Positions 8,201-17,183 of a stretch of DNA of 64,000 nt are shown piece after piece. The translations under genes and the position numbers were made by a program. Position 1 is the stretch's first letter, and every line of letters begins with the position of its first letter. The notes below the pieces were generated by a model. It was not told where the DNA came from. It saw only the letters and a program-made list of their open reading frames with translations, and did no database searches. Source of the DNA: Spirosoma arboris (GTDB lineage Bacteria; Bacteroidota; Bacteroidia; Cytophagales; Spirosomataceae); NCBI RefSeq assembly GCF_009754945.1, contig NZ_WPIN01000003.1, positions 310,001-374,000 on the forward strand, given 5' to 3'.

Positions 8201-8920
8201 CTATAAATTGGTAGGATTTTGTAGCTCAGCAGGAATAGCCGCTGATTTTGTAGACTCTTCGACCTCATCCAGATTGATTTCCAATCGGCGCAACCTAACC
8301 CGGAGTTGCGTAATCCAGAATCCTAATAAGGTAAACCCAATAAAGGCAGGCCGAATGATTCGTTTGATCGAACTGTCGGCATCATATTGATTGAAACCGG
8401 GATTTCCGCCATTACCAGGATGCAGCGAATCGGTTAAACGAGGGAGAATCAGAATAAGGGGGATAAAAACAGCAAAAGCAAAAATGTTGTAAACCGCTGA
8501 AATTCTGGCTCGACGCATATCGTCATCAAAAGATCCACGTAAAACAAAATAAGCTAAGTACAGCAACATACCTACCGCTACTCCGTTCGTTTTCGGATCG
8601 TTCGGCCAAAGATCACCCCACGCGAAGTAGGCCCATACTGATCCGGTAATACAGCCTAGTATCCCGAATAAAAGGGCTGTATTAGCAAACTCTACAGCCA
8701 TCAAATCATCATCTAGTTTGCCATTTCTCAAATAGCGAATCGAATAAATGGTCGATGAAAGCAACATGACCATCATAGCAATCCATAGGGGTGGATGGAA
8801 AAATGTATTTCGTATTGCCTCGTGCAGAATGGGTAATTTGGGAACAGGGCTCATTAGGCCAGCCACAAAGACATATGCTAGAATAATAACAGTCAAGGCT
8901 TTCCACCAATGTTTTCGCAT
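8201..8920 (-). CDS. ccmC: CcmC-like haem-handling membrane protein (first copy)
   Basis: A 239-residue protein with about six membrane helices, clearly paralogous to the protein encoded at 51981-52640: both share the start KxWWKxL, the FxHxPLW segment, the loop WGxxWPNDPK, DDxxRRARISAVYNIFAFAVF and RLTDSLHPGNGGNP. The loop corresponds to the tryptophan-rich WWD haem-binding segment and the two flanking histidines are candidates for haem ligands. This copy has a longer C-terminus. CcmC passes haem to CcmE in cytochrome c maturation. Here it travels only with a ccmD-like gene, without ccmB, ccmE or ccmF, so it is a satellite copy with an uncertain role. Confidence 0.85.
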   Translation of the reverse strand: MRKHWWKALTVIILAYVFVAGLMSPVPKLPILHEAIRNTFFHPPLWIAMMVMLLSSTIYSIRYLRNGKLDDDLMAVEFANTALLFGILGCITGSVWAYFAWGDLWPNDPKTNGVAVGMLLYLAYFVLRGSFDDDMRRARISAVYNIFAFAVFIPLILILPRLTDSLHPGNGGNPGFNQYDADSSIKRIIRPAFIGFTLLGFWITQLRVRLRRLEINLDEVEESTKSAAIPAELQNPTNL

Positions 8921-9002
8921 AGATCGATAAACTAGTTCAGGCTAGAATCCGACGATAGATTTCTAGCGACATGTAAATCTACAAGTGCAATTTCTAGTGG
9001 AT

Positions 9003-9533
9003 TTACTGCTTCTTTATAAACCAATTGAGTGCATCTGCCTCATGATTCCTGACCCAATCGGCCTTCTCCACATTATAAGCGAGCGAATCAAATGGGTGTA
9101 GGCTTGCCGCACGACGCTTTTCCTGCTGATAAGCCTCTACAACCGCTGGATGTGTTCGTAAATAATCCCGAAAAGCCAGATGTCGTGTGATATCAGGAGA
9201 CGTCTCAGCAAAGAAATGCACATTGATTAGGCGATTGCCGTTAGCATCCGTTAACGTACAGAATCGTCGTTGAGCAATCCCATATTCTCCATACCATTCA
9301 TAGCCTAATCCCTCGACAAGAGATCGCTGCTGATCCAGTATATCCAGTGAATAGACGATCGGCATTAAATCGATAATGGGTTTGGCTGCCAGACCGGGTA
9401 CGGATGTTGAACCAATATGTTCTACAGTAATCAGATTAGGCTCTAATACCTGATAGAATCGATCACTTTCCCGTTGAGCCCAAACAGGCCAATCAGGATT
9501 GTACGTTTCGATAACGACAGGATGACTTGGCAT
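9003..9533 (-). CDS. GrpB family protein (UPF0157, nucleotidyltransferase fold)
   Basis: A 176-residue protein with the GrpB/UPF0157 pattern: an opening VVIETYNPDWPVWAQRE, then VEHIGSTSVPGLAAKPIIDLMP around residues 38-59 with the GST and DxM positions of a nucleotidyltransferase-like active site, and a C-terminal segment with RDYLRTHP and Y-x-x-EK. It begins two bases after the stop of the cysteine desulfurase gene, so the two are probably co-transcribed. Some family members are fused to dephospho-CoA kinase; this one is free-standing. The substrate is unknown. Confidence 0.88.
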   Translation of the reverse strand: MPSHPVVIETYNPDWPVWAQRESDRFYQVLEPNLITVEHIGSTSVPGLAAKPIIDLMPIVYSLDILDQQRSLVEGLGYEWYGEYGIAQRRFCTLTDANGNRLINVHFFAETSPDITRHLAFRDYLRTHPAVVEAYQQEKRRAASLHPFDSLAYNVEKADWVRNHEADALNWFIKKQ

Positions 9534-9535
9534 TA

Positions 9536-10699
9536 TTATTTCACCAGCTCTTTCTGGTAAAGCCCTACCAGTGTATCGACGGCATAGTCAATCTCCTCCG
9601 CCGTGTTATATTTCCCGAATGAAAACCGGACGTAACCGCGATCTGGGTCCAGCCCTGGTAGCGCCCCCAACACGTGCGAACCAATACTTGATCCACTCGA
9701 ACAGGCCGAGCCGCCTGAGGCCGAAATACGGGCAATGTCCAAACTAAATAACAGCATATCGCTCATGTCTGATGCAGGCAGGCTCACATTCAACACTGTG
9801 TACAAACTATTGTCTACATCTACCGAATCGCCATTGAATCGAACATCGGGCATTTTCTCCCGCAGTTGATTAATCATCCGGCTTTTCAGTGACGTAATGT
9901 GCTGTTTATGAGCATCCATATCGCGATAGGCGATTTCCAAGGCCTTCGCCAGACCAACAATCCCATATACGTTTTCGGTACCGCCCCGCATGTTGCGCTC
10001 CTGAGCTCCTCCATACATAAACGGGTGAATTTTTACATGCTCTGCATTGACATATAAAAAACCAACGCCCTTTGGTCCGTGGAATTTATGCCCTGCTCCA
10101 ACAATAAAGTCGACGGGTAACTGCTGAAGATCGTGCCGGAAGTGGCCCATCGTCTGCACCGTATCGGAGTGAAAAATAGCGTTGTAAGAACGGCACAAAT
10201 CCCCTACCCGATTCAAGTTCAGCAAGTTGGCAATTTCGTTGTTGCCGTGCATGAGCGATACCAGCGAGCGAGGCATTGTGCGTAACAACTCTTCCAGATG
10301 AGACAGATCAATATGGCCTTTTTCGTCTATGTTGACGAGGCTTAATTGAATAGTCCCCTGTTCGGCCAAATGCTGGAGTGTATGCAAAACAGCATGGTGC
10401 TCCAACGGCGACGTAATCGCATGTGTTAGTCCATAGGTTTCAATACTGCTTCGAATGGCCGTATTATCCGCTTCGGTACCACCCGATGTAAAGAAAATTT
10501 CGGCGGGTGATGTATTCAGCAAAGACGCGACCGTTTTGCGCGCTTTTTCGATAGCGGTGCGCACCGCCCGTCCGTGACTATGAATGGAAGATGGATTGCC
10601 AAAATGCTCCGTCATAAGCGGCAACATAGCCTCTAGCACTTCGGGGTCAAGTCGGGTTGTTGCAGCGTTATCCAGGTAAATAGCAGCGGTGGGTGTCAT
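9536..10699 (-). CDS. Cysteine desulfurase (NifS/IscS family)
   Basis: A 387-residue class V PLP enzyme. Signatures: YLDNAATT at residues 8-15, FGNPSSIHSHGR at 33-44, the phosphate loop TSGGTEADN at 71-79, the PLP lysine K205 in GAGHKFHGPKG, RGGTENV around 239-245, and the active-site cysteine C333 in SGGSACSSGS. It takes sulfur from cysteine for Fe-S clusters or tRNA thiolation. No iscU, iscA or suf genes are next to it; a GrpB-like gene follows after two bases. The single copy near no scaffold suggests a general IscS-like supply role, perhaps for tRNA thiolation, but this is inferred. Confidence 0.92.
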   Translation of the reverse strand: MTPTAAIYLDNAATTRLDPEVLEAMLPLMTEHFGNPSSIHSHGRAVRTAIEKARKTVASLLNTSPAEIFFTSGGTEADNTAIRSSIETYGLTHAITSPLEHHAVLHTLQHLAEQGTIQLSLVNIDEKGHIDLSHLEELLRTMPRSLVSLMHGNNEIANLLNLNRVGDLCRSYNAIFHSDTVQTMGHFRHDLQQLPVDFIVGAGHKFHGPKGVGFLYVNAEHVKIHPFMYGGAQERNMRGGTENVYGIVGLAKALEIAYRDMDAHKQHITSLKSRMINQLREKMPDVRFNGDSVDVDNSLYTVLNVSLPASDMSDMLLFSLDIARISASGGSACSSGSSIGSHVLGALPGLDPDRGYVRFSFGKYNTAEEIDYAVDTLVGLYQKELVK

Positions 10700-10723
10700 T
10701 GTCGATGAGGTTTGTCTACCTTA

Positions 10724-10755
10724 CAAAGGTACGGCGATTCCGTTTACTGATGAAA
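10724..10755 (-). promoter_or_regulatory. Bacteroidota-type promoter for the cysteine desulfurase gene
   Basis: On the minus strand TACCTTTG (10731-10724) matches the -7 consensus TAnnTTTG exactly, and TTTC at 10755-10752 is a near match to the -33 TTTG with a 20-base spacer. The start codon lies about 25 bases downstream. Confidence 0.5.
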
Positions 10756-10804
10756 CACTATCCAAATCTGCGTCGTTCTATTCGTATAACTAGTCACTTA
10801 TCTA

Positions 10805-11686
10805 ATGAATTTTACGCAGGCTGCCGGGCTTATTTACTCAGAACTATCTACCTGGATTCGGACCGCCATACGCTATACGCCCAAGCTAGCCGTAGCCTTA
10901 CTACTGCTTGTCTTCTTCACTTTCCTATCGCGTTGGATGAGTCGTTGGGTTGTGCGGGGGCTGGATCGGGTTAGCAACAACGTCTCCTTAATTAACCTGA
11001 CAGGGGCAGTCATGCGGGTTGTTGTTCTGTCTGTCGGGCTGTTTGTTGCTTTGGGTGTATTGGGCCTGGACAAGACAGTAACGTCATTATTGGCTGGAGC
11101 TGGGGTTATTGCTCTGGCTGTTGGATTCGCCTTTCAGGATTTAACAACCAATTTTATTTCGGGGGCAATGATCGCGCTGGCCCGTCCCATTCAGGTTGGC
11201 GATACGGTCGAAACGAACGGCTATACGGGTAAAGTGCTGGACATTAAACTGCGATCCATCGTGATGGATAATGGCCAGGGACAAACCGTCGAGATTCCCA
11301 GCAAAGACGTTTTTCAGAAACCGATTACTAACTTTTCCCGAATTGGTCAACGACGCATTGAAGTCTCCGCTGGTATCTCCTATCTGGATGATATGGCAAC
11401 GGCACAGCGTCTGGCCAAGGAAGCCGTCTCAGTTCTACCCTTTGTGTTGCCAGACCATCCGGTTGAATTACACTACCGTAATTTTGCCGATGCTAATGTC
11501 CAGTTTGTGCTCTGGTTCTGGATTAAGCCGACGATCACAAATTCGCAAATGGCGCTGAGCGAAGCTATGATTGCGGTAAAAAAAGTGTTCGATGAAAATC
11601 AGATCCTGATTGTGTTTGCCGGACAGACGTTTGATCTGAAACAGAAGCTTGCCACGAGTCAAATCCCCGATGCGGATAAGAAATAA
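10805..11686 (+). CDS. Small-conductance mechanosensitive channel (MscS family)
   Basis: A 293-residue membrane protein of MscS size. Three N-terminal helices are visible (around residues 18-42, 60-82 and 86-112), the third being the Gly/Ala-rich pore helix (LLAGAGVIALAVGFAFQDLTTNFISG). The beta domain follows with PIQVGDTVETNGYTGKVLDI, typical of MscS, and then the alpha/beta domain. It opens under membrane tension and releases solutes on osmotic downshock. It is divergent from the desulfurase gene and ends two bases before the stop of the convergent barrel protein, so the 3' ends practically touch. Confidence 0.93.
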   Translation: MNFTQAAGLIYSELSTWIRTAIRYTPKLAVALLLLVFFTFLSRWMSRWVVRGLDRVSNNVSLINLTGAVMRVVVLSVGLFVALGVLGLDKTVTSLLAGAGVIALAVGFAFQDLTTNFISGAMIALARPIQVGDTVETNGYTGKVLDIKLRSIVMDNGQGQTVEIPSKDVFQKPITNFSRIGQRRIEVSAGISYLDDMATAQRLAKEAVSVLPFVLPDHPVELHYRNFADANVQFVLWFWIKPTITNSQMALSEAMIAVKKVFDENQILIVFAGQTFDLKQKLATSQIPDADKK

Positions 11687-11688
11687 TG

Positions 11689-12954
11689 TTAAAAAACCTC
11701 TCCCAAGTTCAGGAATAATCCCTGAGAACCACCAATGCCGAAACCGTAGTCGACAGCCAGGTTCAGGTTTGAATGTTTATTGATTTTAATACGCAACCCA
11801 ACGCCACCACCGGGCAGGAGTTTCCCGAATTGATTTGTATTTGGGTAATCGCTGAAGGTCTGCATATTGGCAAATACAACGCCACCCAATAAGCCGTTAT
11901 TGAGCAATACTGTCCGATATTCGGTTTCCAGATAGATCATATTTCGCCCACGAAATCGACCCTGAGTATATCCTCTTCCCAGGTTCGAGTGCGTATCCCA
12001 GCCTGTGCTGGGCAGGTCTAAGTACGGTGCCTGACCACCAAAAGTCAGCCAGTTTACATTCCAGAATGTCAGAATATGCCGACCATCGTCCGATAAAGGC
12101 ACATACTTTCTGAAATCAGCCAAAACCGACTGCCAATTCTGATCGCTGCCTAACCAGCGTAGATTAGGGCGAACTACCAGGCTTCCAAAAAATCCACTCT
12201 GGGGGTTATTAGGATTACGTCGATTGGTATACTGAAAGCTAATGGTTGCCCCCGACGACACCGACTTATCCGTCGATCCGTATTGCTGGAAATCATTGTT
12301 CAATTGGGGCGTTTTATTCTCTTCCCGAATTTTCCAGTGATAATCGAGCGCGTAGCCAATACCAATTGAGAAATTAGTGGCCACCTGCCGTAAAACCGAC
12401 TGGTATAATCGCAAATAGGAATATTTCAATTGATCATCGACATCAGTCCTTGAATTATCTCCCAATCCAAAATTGTCTGCCGAATAGTCATAATAACGAT
12501 AGTCCGTCACAATATTGTAGCGGTTCCCTTTGGTCCAGAGGTTCACTTCAACCGGGACAATGATCTGTTGGTATTGCGTGTATTGAGGAGTAAAATAAAT
12601 GACCGATACATTTTGTTTCGGGTCGGCGCTGGTAAATGACAGGTTCGCATTTAAACCGACAGCAAAGCCAGTTTGCAACGCATAGGCCAATTCGGGAAAG
12701 ACAGATGGATGAAATCCTGGCTGTTGTCCTTCGGCAGTACGGTGGCCTTTCTTGTTGATGAACCGATAGTATACATCCCAGACATCGGCTGAGGTATCGG
12801 TTTTAGCTACTGGAGGTTGGCCGTCAATAGCCAAACGACTTGAATCCGTTTGCGCCCAAGTTACCATCGGCAAAGCCAGCACTAACAACATGCCGACAAG
12901 TAACAAGCGGTATACAAAGCTAAAAATCAATAGGCCGTTAGTCGGCTTATTCAT
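11689..12954 (-). CDS. Outer-membrane beta-barrel protein (Omp85/BamA surface-antigen-like)
   Basis: A 421-residue exported protein; the start at 12954 (MNKPTNGLL) puts the signal helix at residues 12-34, ending in TWAQ. After a short linker the rest is a barrel of alternating strands with many aromatic girdle residues: YRYYDYSADNFGLGD, FQYTNRRNPNNPQSGFF, GRGYTQGRFRGRNMIYLETEYR, then KINKHSNLNLAVDYGFG at the end. The GRFRGRNMIYLETEYR piece resembles the conserved RGY/F region of the Omp85 surface-antigen domain. No POTRA domains are present. Location in the outer membrane is confident; the cargo or role is unknown. Confidence 0.75.
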   Translation of the reverse strand: MNKPTNGLLIFSFVYRLLLVGMLLVLALPMVTWAQTDSSRLAIDGQPPVAKTDTSADVWDVYYRFINKKGHRTAEGQQPGFHPSVFPELAYALQTGFAVGLNANLSFTSADPKQNVSVIYFTPQYTQYQQIIVPVEVNLWTKGNRYNIVTDYRYYDYSADNFGLGDNSRTDVDDQLKYSYLRLYQSVLRQVATNFSIGIGYALDYHWKIREENKTPQLNNDFQQYGSTDKSVSSGATISFQYTNRRNPNNPQSGFFGSLVVRPNLRWLGSDQNWQSVLADFRKYVPLSDDGRHILTFWNVNWLTFGGQAPYLDLPSTGWDTHSNLGRGYTQGRFRGRNMIYLETEYRTVLLNNGLLGGVVFANMQTFSDYPNTNQFGKLLPGGGVGLRIKINKHSNLNLAVDYGFGIGGSQGLFLNLGEVF

Positions 12955-13204
12955 AGTAAACCAGATCAAATTAAACTCTGTTGCCTAACCCATTCACGTA
13001 ACATTCCGTTCATTTTACTTCCTTAGGCATATGCTCCCTATTATTAAGGGGTGTTTTCAGCACTATCTATTCGACTTTCAAATCATCATAACCACACCAT
13101 TTTTTGCTAACCAACCAACTGAAAATATAGTTAAATTAACGTTAATACATATTTAGAAAATAGTAGGGACCGTTTTAGGAAAAATATCACAAACCAGCAC
13201 ACCC

Positions 13205-13819
13205 ATGAAAACCTTACTTACTGGTATACTATTGACCTTATCAACCTATGCCACCTTTGGCCAGGCAGGCCGTACGACACCCATGTATCGTGGCTATCCC
13301 GTTATTATTCCTCGCCCAGCCACTCCGTATGTGATGCCAATCATTTATCAATTGCACGACGGCGATGCCAGACTCACAGATGGTTCGCAGTTACGAGGGC
13401 GGTTTATGTACAACAAGAATAGTTCGTTTACCTTCTATCAGGATGGGCATTCACCAGGCAAAACTATTCCCGCTTATAAATTCGAATACCTGAAACTGGC
13501 AGGCGCTGATACAACCGCAACACCTCGCACAGATTCGACTGTTTTTCTGCGGGTAAAAAACCAATTATGCCGCCGATTAACCGTTGGAAAAGTTGGCCTT
13601 TACGACCAAACTTATTCTGTTAACGAGGATAAAGGCAAAATTGGGAATACGTTATTGACTTGGAGTGACGATGGAAAAATAAAACGTTTACGAACGTTAG
13701 AGGAGGCAAATCAATGGTTTTATGCTGTTTGTCAGCAGAATAACTGGCCTAATTCGGATATTTTCCTGAGCAAAACCGAAATCATTAAACGCCTGGCACA
13801 ACTTGACCCAACTCCATAA
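13205..13819 (+). CDS. Exported protein of unknown function, tandem paralogue 1
   Basis: A 204-residue protein with a signal peptide (MKTLLTGILLTLSTYATFG) and no recognised domain. It is a paralogue of the next gene: shared landmarks are DG-x-x-LxGRF, LxLAGADT, RTDSTVF, the QxxxVxEDxGxIG block and a C-terminal stretch NQWFYA...LSKTEIIKRLAQL. The pattern suggests a small beta-rich domain ending in an alpha helix, periplasmic or surface-exposed. A 78-base gap separates the two genes and both end before a long hairpin at 14492-14549, so they are probably one operon. Confidence 0.7.
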   Translation: MKTLLTGILLTLSTYATFGQAGRTTPMYRGYPVIIPRPATPYVMPIIYQLHDGDARLTDGSQLRGRFMYNKNSSFTFYQDGHSPGKTIPAYKFEYLKLAGADTTATPRTDSTVFLRVKNQLCRRLTVGKVGLYDQTYSVNEDKGKIGNTLLTWSDDGKIKRLRTLEEANQWFYAVCQQNNWPNSDIFLSKTEIIKRLAQLDPTP

Positions 13820-13897
13820 CCTCTGTTTGCTACTACAAATGAGTAAAGTATGTTATATTAATGCGACAATTAGATGTTCTCATAAAACTATTCCGTT

Positions 13898-14491
13898 ATG
13901 AAACTTATCGCAGCTATCACTGTCGCTCTGTTTAGCATGGCCACTATTTCACGAGCCCAGGTTCATCACACGGCTCCAAGTACCGTTTACATTCCCGTCA
14001 ATCAGTCCCCAAGTATTGACTACAAATACCATGATGGTACAGCTTTACTAATAGATGGAACCATTTTACAAGGTCGCTTTCAATTCAACGGAAGATCTTC
14101 CTTTATCTACCGAGCTAGCAGCCAGGCTCCCAAGATGAGGATTGGTTTTTCAATGATTCGACGTTTGGGGCTTGCGGGTGCCGATACCTTAGTCACAGAT
14201 CGAACTGATTCAACTGTTTTTGTTCGACAAGGGCATCACCTCTTCCGCCAATTAGCGAACGGGTCCATTGTTGTATTAGATCAAAAATTCGCCGTTGATG
14301 AAGAGCGTGGAATAATTGGCAGAAAACTATATGTGCTGGATGACAATAGTGAACTCTATAAATTCACTTCGCTCCAAAAGCTTAATCGGTGGTTTTACGC
14401 CTATAAGGAACGATCAGGCAAAAAACTGCCAGACGTTTATCTGAATAAAAACGAGATCGTTAAAGCAGTCGCTCAGTTAAACGATGAATAG
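13898..14491 (+). CDS. Exported protein of unknown function, tandem paralogue 2
   Basis: A 197-residue protein with a signal peptide (MKLIAAITVALFSMATISRAQ). Its mature part follows the previous protein almost from end to end (LxDGTxLxGRFQFNG, LGLAGADT, DRTDSTVFVRQ, DEERGIIGRKL, LNRWFYA, LNKNEIVKAVAQL), which points to an old local duplication with considerable divergence. No domain recognised. The gene ends one base before the start of a perfect 28-base-stem hairpin. Confidence 0.7.
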   Translation: MKLIAAITVALFSMATISRAQVHHTAPSTVYIPVNQSPSIDYKYHDGTALLIDGTILQGRFQFNGRSSFIYRASSQAPKMRIGFSMIRRLGLAGADTLVTDRTDSTVFVRQGHHLFRQLANGSIVVLDQKFAVDEERGIIGRKLYVLDDNSELYKFTSLQKLNRWFYAYKERSGKKLPDVYLNKNEIVKAVAQLNDE

Positions 14492-14549
14492 CTTCTAAAG
14501 CTAAAAAGTCGCTCTCCAATGTTGGAGAGCGACTTTTTAGCTTTAGAAG
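14492..14549. terminator. Very long perfect hairpin, bidirectional terminator
   Basis: A perfect 28-base stem (14492-14519 with 14522-14549) with a two-base centre TG. The core GTCGCTCTCCAA is preceded by AAAAA on one side, giving TTTTT after the core on both strands. It lies between two convergent transcription units and starts immediately after the stop codon of the upstream gene. Confidence 0.88.
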
Positions 14550-14559
14550 GATTCTATAC

Positions 14560-15963
14560 TTATTCTTTTTTGTACTGCTGAATAATCTTGTACAACGCTT
14601 TCTGCTTTTCTAATTCAGGGAAGAATTCGAACAACTGAACATGCGCATCGTAATCAAGCGAGAGAGCAGCTTCCAATTGAATAAGTGCCTCCCGATAATG
14701 GCCAGCATGAATCAAATAAACAGCGGAACGATAATATAGATCAGCATCGGTTGGCATATCATTAATGCCCGATTGGATAATATCATTCGCCCGCAGGAAA
14801 TCGCCCTGATCGAACGGCACCAGTGACCAGGTCAAGTACACATCAGGATTTTCGGCATCTACCTCCGCTGCTTTTTCAAACGCTTCAACGCTCGACAAAA
14901 CGTTACCAATTTTATACTCGGTTTCAGCAATGGCAATGTAATATTCACCATTCTGATCGTTCAGTTTGACGGCTTTTTGCAGAAATGGCAGCGCTTCATA
15001 CCATTTACCTGATTCGCTCAAGCAAACCCCGATACCATACCAGGCTTCGTCCCACATGGCATCTAACTTGATCGCTTCGCGGTACTCCTTAATGGCGTCG
15101 GGCAGACGATCCTGTTTTTCCAGGCTAGCTCCAAGATGACAATACGTATCGGCGGTAGCCTCCTCGTATTTCAGCGTCTCGCGGTAACAATGTTCGGCCT
15201 TCTCGAACAACCCCAGATTCATGTAGGTATTACCCAAATTGAAATGGGCCGACGCGAAATCTTCCTTAATGATGACGGCGTAATCGTAGGCTTCAGCAGC
15301 TTCAGAATACCGGGCTAACTTGCTGTAGGCAATGCCCATGTTATACCAGGCATTGTACGAATAAGGGTCCGTATCAATCAGTTGCTGATAATACGACAGA
15401 CTATTTTCCAGTTCGCCCGTTACATCCAAACAAAACGCCAGTTCATACAGCGCGTTTTCATTGTTGATATTCAGCGCGATCGACTTTTTGTACTGGGTGA
15501 TAGCTTCATCATATTTCCCCCAGTTCTGGTAACTCTGTCCGAGTTGAAACAGGATATCATCCTTATCCTCCGCTCGGTCAAGTAATTCTTCCAGTATCTG
15601 AATGGATTCCTCATACCGACCGGCCATGTTCAGCACAGAACCCTGCATAAACGGCACATCGAGGTCACCGGGATTAAACAATGAAGCCCGTTCCAGTAAC
15701 TCCAGCGATTCATCGAATCGTTGGAAATTAGCCAGAATCTGGGCTTTATCAAGCATTAGTTCCAGCGCATATGGAAAGTTTTCCAGACCTGATTCGGCGG
15801 CTTTTAACGCCTTGTCTAAATCACCCTGGTTGAGATAATGCTCAACCATCTGTTCATAGACATCCAGGTCGAAAAACTGGCTTTGTTGCTGGTCCAGCAT
15901 CTGCTCAAAACGCCGGATTGATTCTTTAATATCGCCTTCTCGTTCTTCGAACTCTTGCTCCAT
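14560..15963 (-). CDS. Tetratricopeptide-repeat protein
   Basis: A 467-residue protein built almost wholly of TPR units; the start at 15963 (MEQEFEEREGDIK) is preferred over an ATG at 16044, whose added residues do not look coding. At least ten 34-residue repeats follow, with the usual pattern (for example ALYELAFCLDVTGELENSL, AWYNMGIAYSKLARYSEAAEAY, AHFNLGNTYMNLGLFEKAEHCY). No signal peptide or membrane segment, so it is probably a cytoplasmic scaffold for protein-protein interactions. The C-terminus ends in a lysine-rich helix. Bacteroidota have many such stand-alone TPR proteins; the partner is unknown. Confidence 0.88.
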   Translation of the reverse strand: MEQEFEEREGDIKESIRRFEQMLDQQQSQFFDLDVYEQMVEHYLNQGDLDKALKAAESGLENFPYALELMLDKAQILANFQRFDESLELLERASLFNPGDLDVPFMQGSVLNMAGRYEESIQILEELLDRAEDKDDILFQLGQSYQNWGKYDEAITQYKKSIALNINNENALYELAFCLDVTGELENSLSYYQQLIDTDPYSYNAWYNMGIAYSKLARYSEAAEAYDYAVIIKEDFASAHFNLGNTYMNLGLFEKAEHCYRETLKYEEATADTYCHLGASLEKQDRLPDAIKEYREAIKLDAMWDEAWYGIGVCLSESGKWYEALPFLQKAVKLNDQNGEYYIAIAETEYKIGNVLSSVEAFEKAAEVDAENPDVYLTWSLVPFDQGDFLRANDIIQSGINDMPTDADLYYRSAVYLIHAGHYREALIQLEAALSLDYDAHVQLFEFFPELEKQKALYKIIQQYKKE

Positions 15964-16169
15964 GTATAAAAAATTTACGACCGTGGCGCCGTGATCCGGC
16001 ATTCCGGTACAGGTTCGATTTACAGGTTGCGATTTATAAATCACGATAAAATCGTACTTCGTAAATCACGGATAGGGGACGCATCAACGATGCGATTTAT
16101 CCTTTGGCATTGAAATATATATCCAAAAAAACAAAACTGCAACCCTCGGCCCGAAAATTTACAAACCCA

Positions 16170-17183
16170 TTAAAACGTACCAAACGCAGCAGTTATTCGC
16201 CGTAACGTTTCACTTAATGGTCGGTACTGAAAATCAATTACCTGCTTTATTTTCTGCCCATTGTACTGGTAAAGTGAACTCGCCGACCGGGCCGTTTCGC
16301 GCGTGATGAGTGGCGCCTTACCCGTCATCCATGCCCGAACGGCCTCCAGTGGCCAGAGCAATCGTGTCAGCGCAGGCGCTACCCGCATAGTGGGTGGGCG
16401 CTTGTTCAGGGCGGTTGCTACTTGTTCTAACAACGAACGATAGGGAATGGTGCCCCCATTCAGGATGAACCGCTGTGCTGTTATATTGGATTGCATCAAC
16501 TGCACAAGCGCGTCCGTTACATCGAGGACATCTACGTAATTGACAAGGCCAGCTGGATAAAACAGCTTCTCGTTATAAACATATTTGATGAGTTGCAGGC
16601 TGCTTCGATTCCAGTCGCCCACCCCAAGTACAATAGATGGATTGACCATTACGGCATTAAGTCCTTCGGATACTCCCCGCCATACCTCTAACTCAGCCCA
16701 GTACTTGGTTTTGGCATAAACTGAATTAGCCGGCGAATCCACCCATTTCTGATCATCATCAATAACAATAGCCTCATTAGGATTCTCTCCTTTCGCCACT
16801 GGTCGGCCCAGCGATGCGACCGAACTGACATAACCCAACTTACGTACCCCCGCGTTCAGACAAACGTTCACGACATTCGCGGTACCTTCCACATTGATTT
16901 GCTCCATACGGTCGCGGTCTTTCGGCACGAACGAGACAATCGCAGCGGCATGAATCACATCTATACCTGGAAAGATCGCCGTTTCGAGCGATGGAATATC
17001 AAGTACATCTCCTTCGTGCCAAGTAATTTGATCAGCTATATCGGCCAGCATTCCATAGCCACTTTGCGGCCGGTACAAAACCGACACTAGATACCCATCG
17101 GCCAGATATCGTCGGGCAATGTGGGACCCAATGAAACCCGTTGCACCGGTAATGAAAACAGAGTTAGGTAGTGATGAAGTCAT
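16170..17183 (-). CDS. NAD-dependent epimerase/dehydratase (dihydroflavonol reductase-like extended SDR)
   Basis: A 337-residue extended SDR. The dinucleotide loop TGATGFIGSHIARR is at residues 14-27, an HAAAIVSF segment near 79, SSVASLG near 120, and the catalytic YAKTKYWAE (YxxxK) near 155. The C-terminal half (PAGLVNYVDVLDVTDALV, RFILNGG) matches dihydroflavonol-4-reductase-like sugar or steroid-type enzymes. The cytoplasmic substrate is unknown. Its start codon lies inside the 3' end of the upstream TOPRIM-like gene (20-base overlap), so it is probably co-transcribed with that pair; whether this is functional or the result of an insertion is discussed in the findings. Confidence 0.9.
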   Translation of the reverse strand: MTSSLPNSVFITGATGFIGSHIARRYLADGYLVSVLYRPQSGYGMLADIADQITWHEGDVLDIPSLETAIFPGIDVIHAAAIVSFVPKDRDRMEQINVEGTANVVNVCLNAGVRKLGYVSSVASLGRPVAKGENPNEAIVIDDDQKWVDSPANSVYAKTKYWAELEVWRGVSEGLNAVMVNPSIVLGVGDWNRSSLQLIKYVYNEKLFYPAGLVNYVDVLDVTDALVQLMQSNITAQRFILNGGTIPYRSLLEQVATALNKRPPTMRVAPALTRLLWPLEAVRAWMTGKAPLITRETARSASSLYQYNGQKIKQVIDFQYRPLSETLRRITAAFGTF

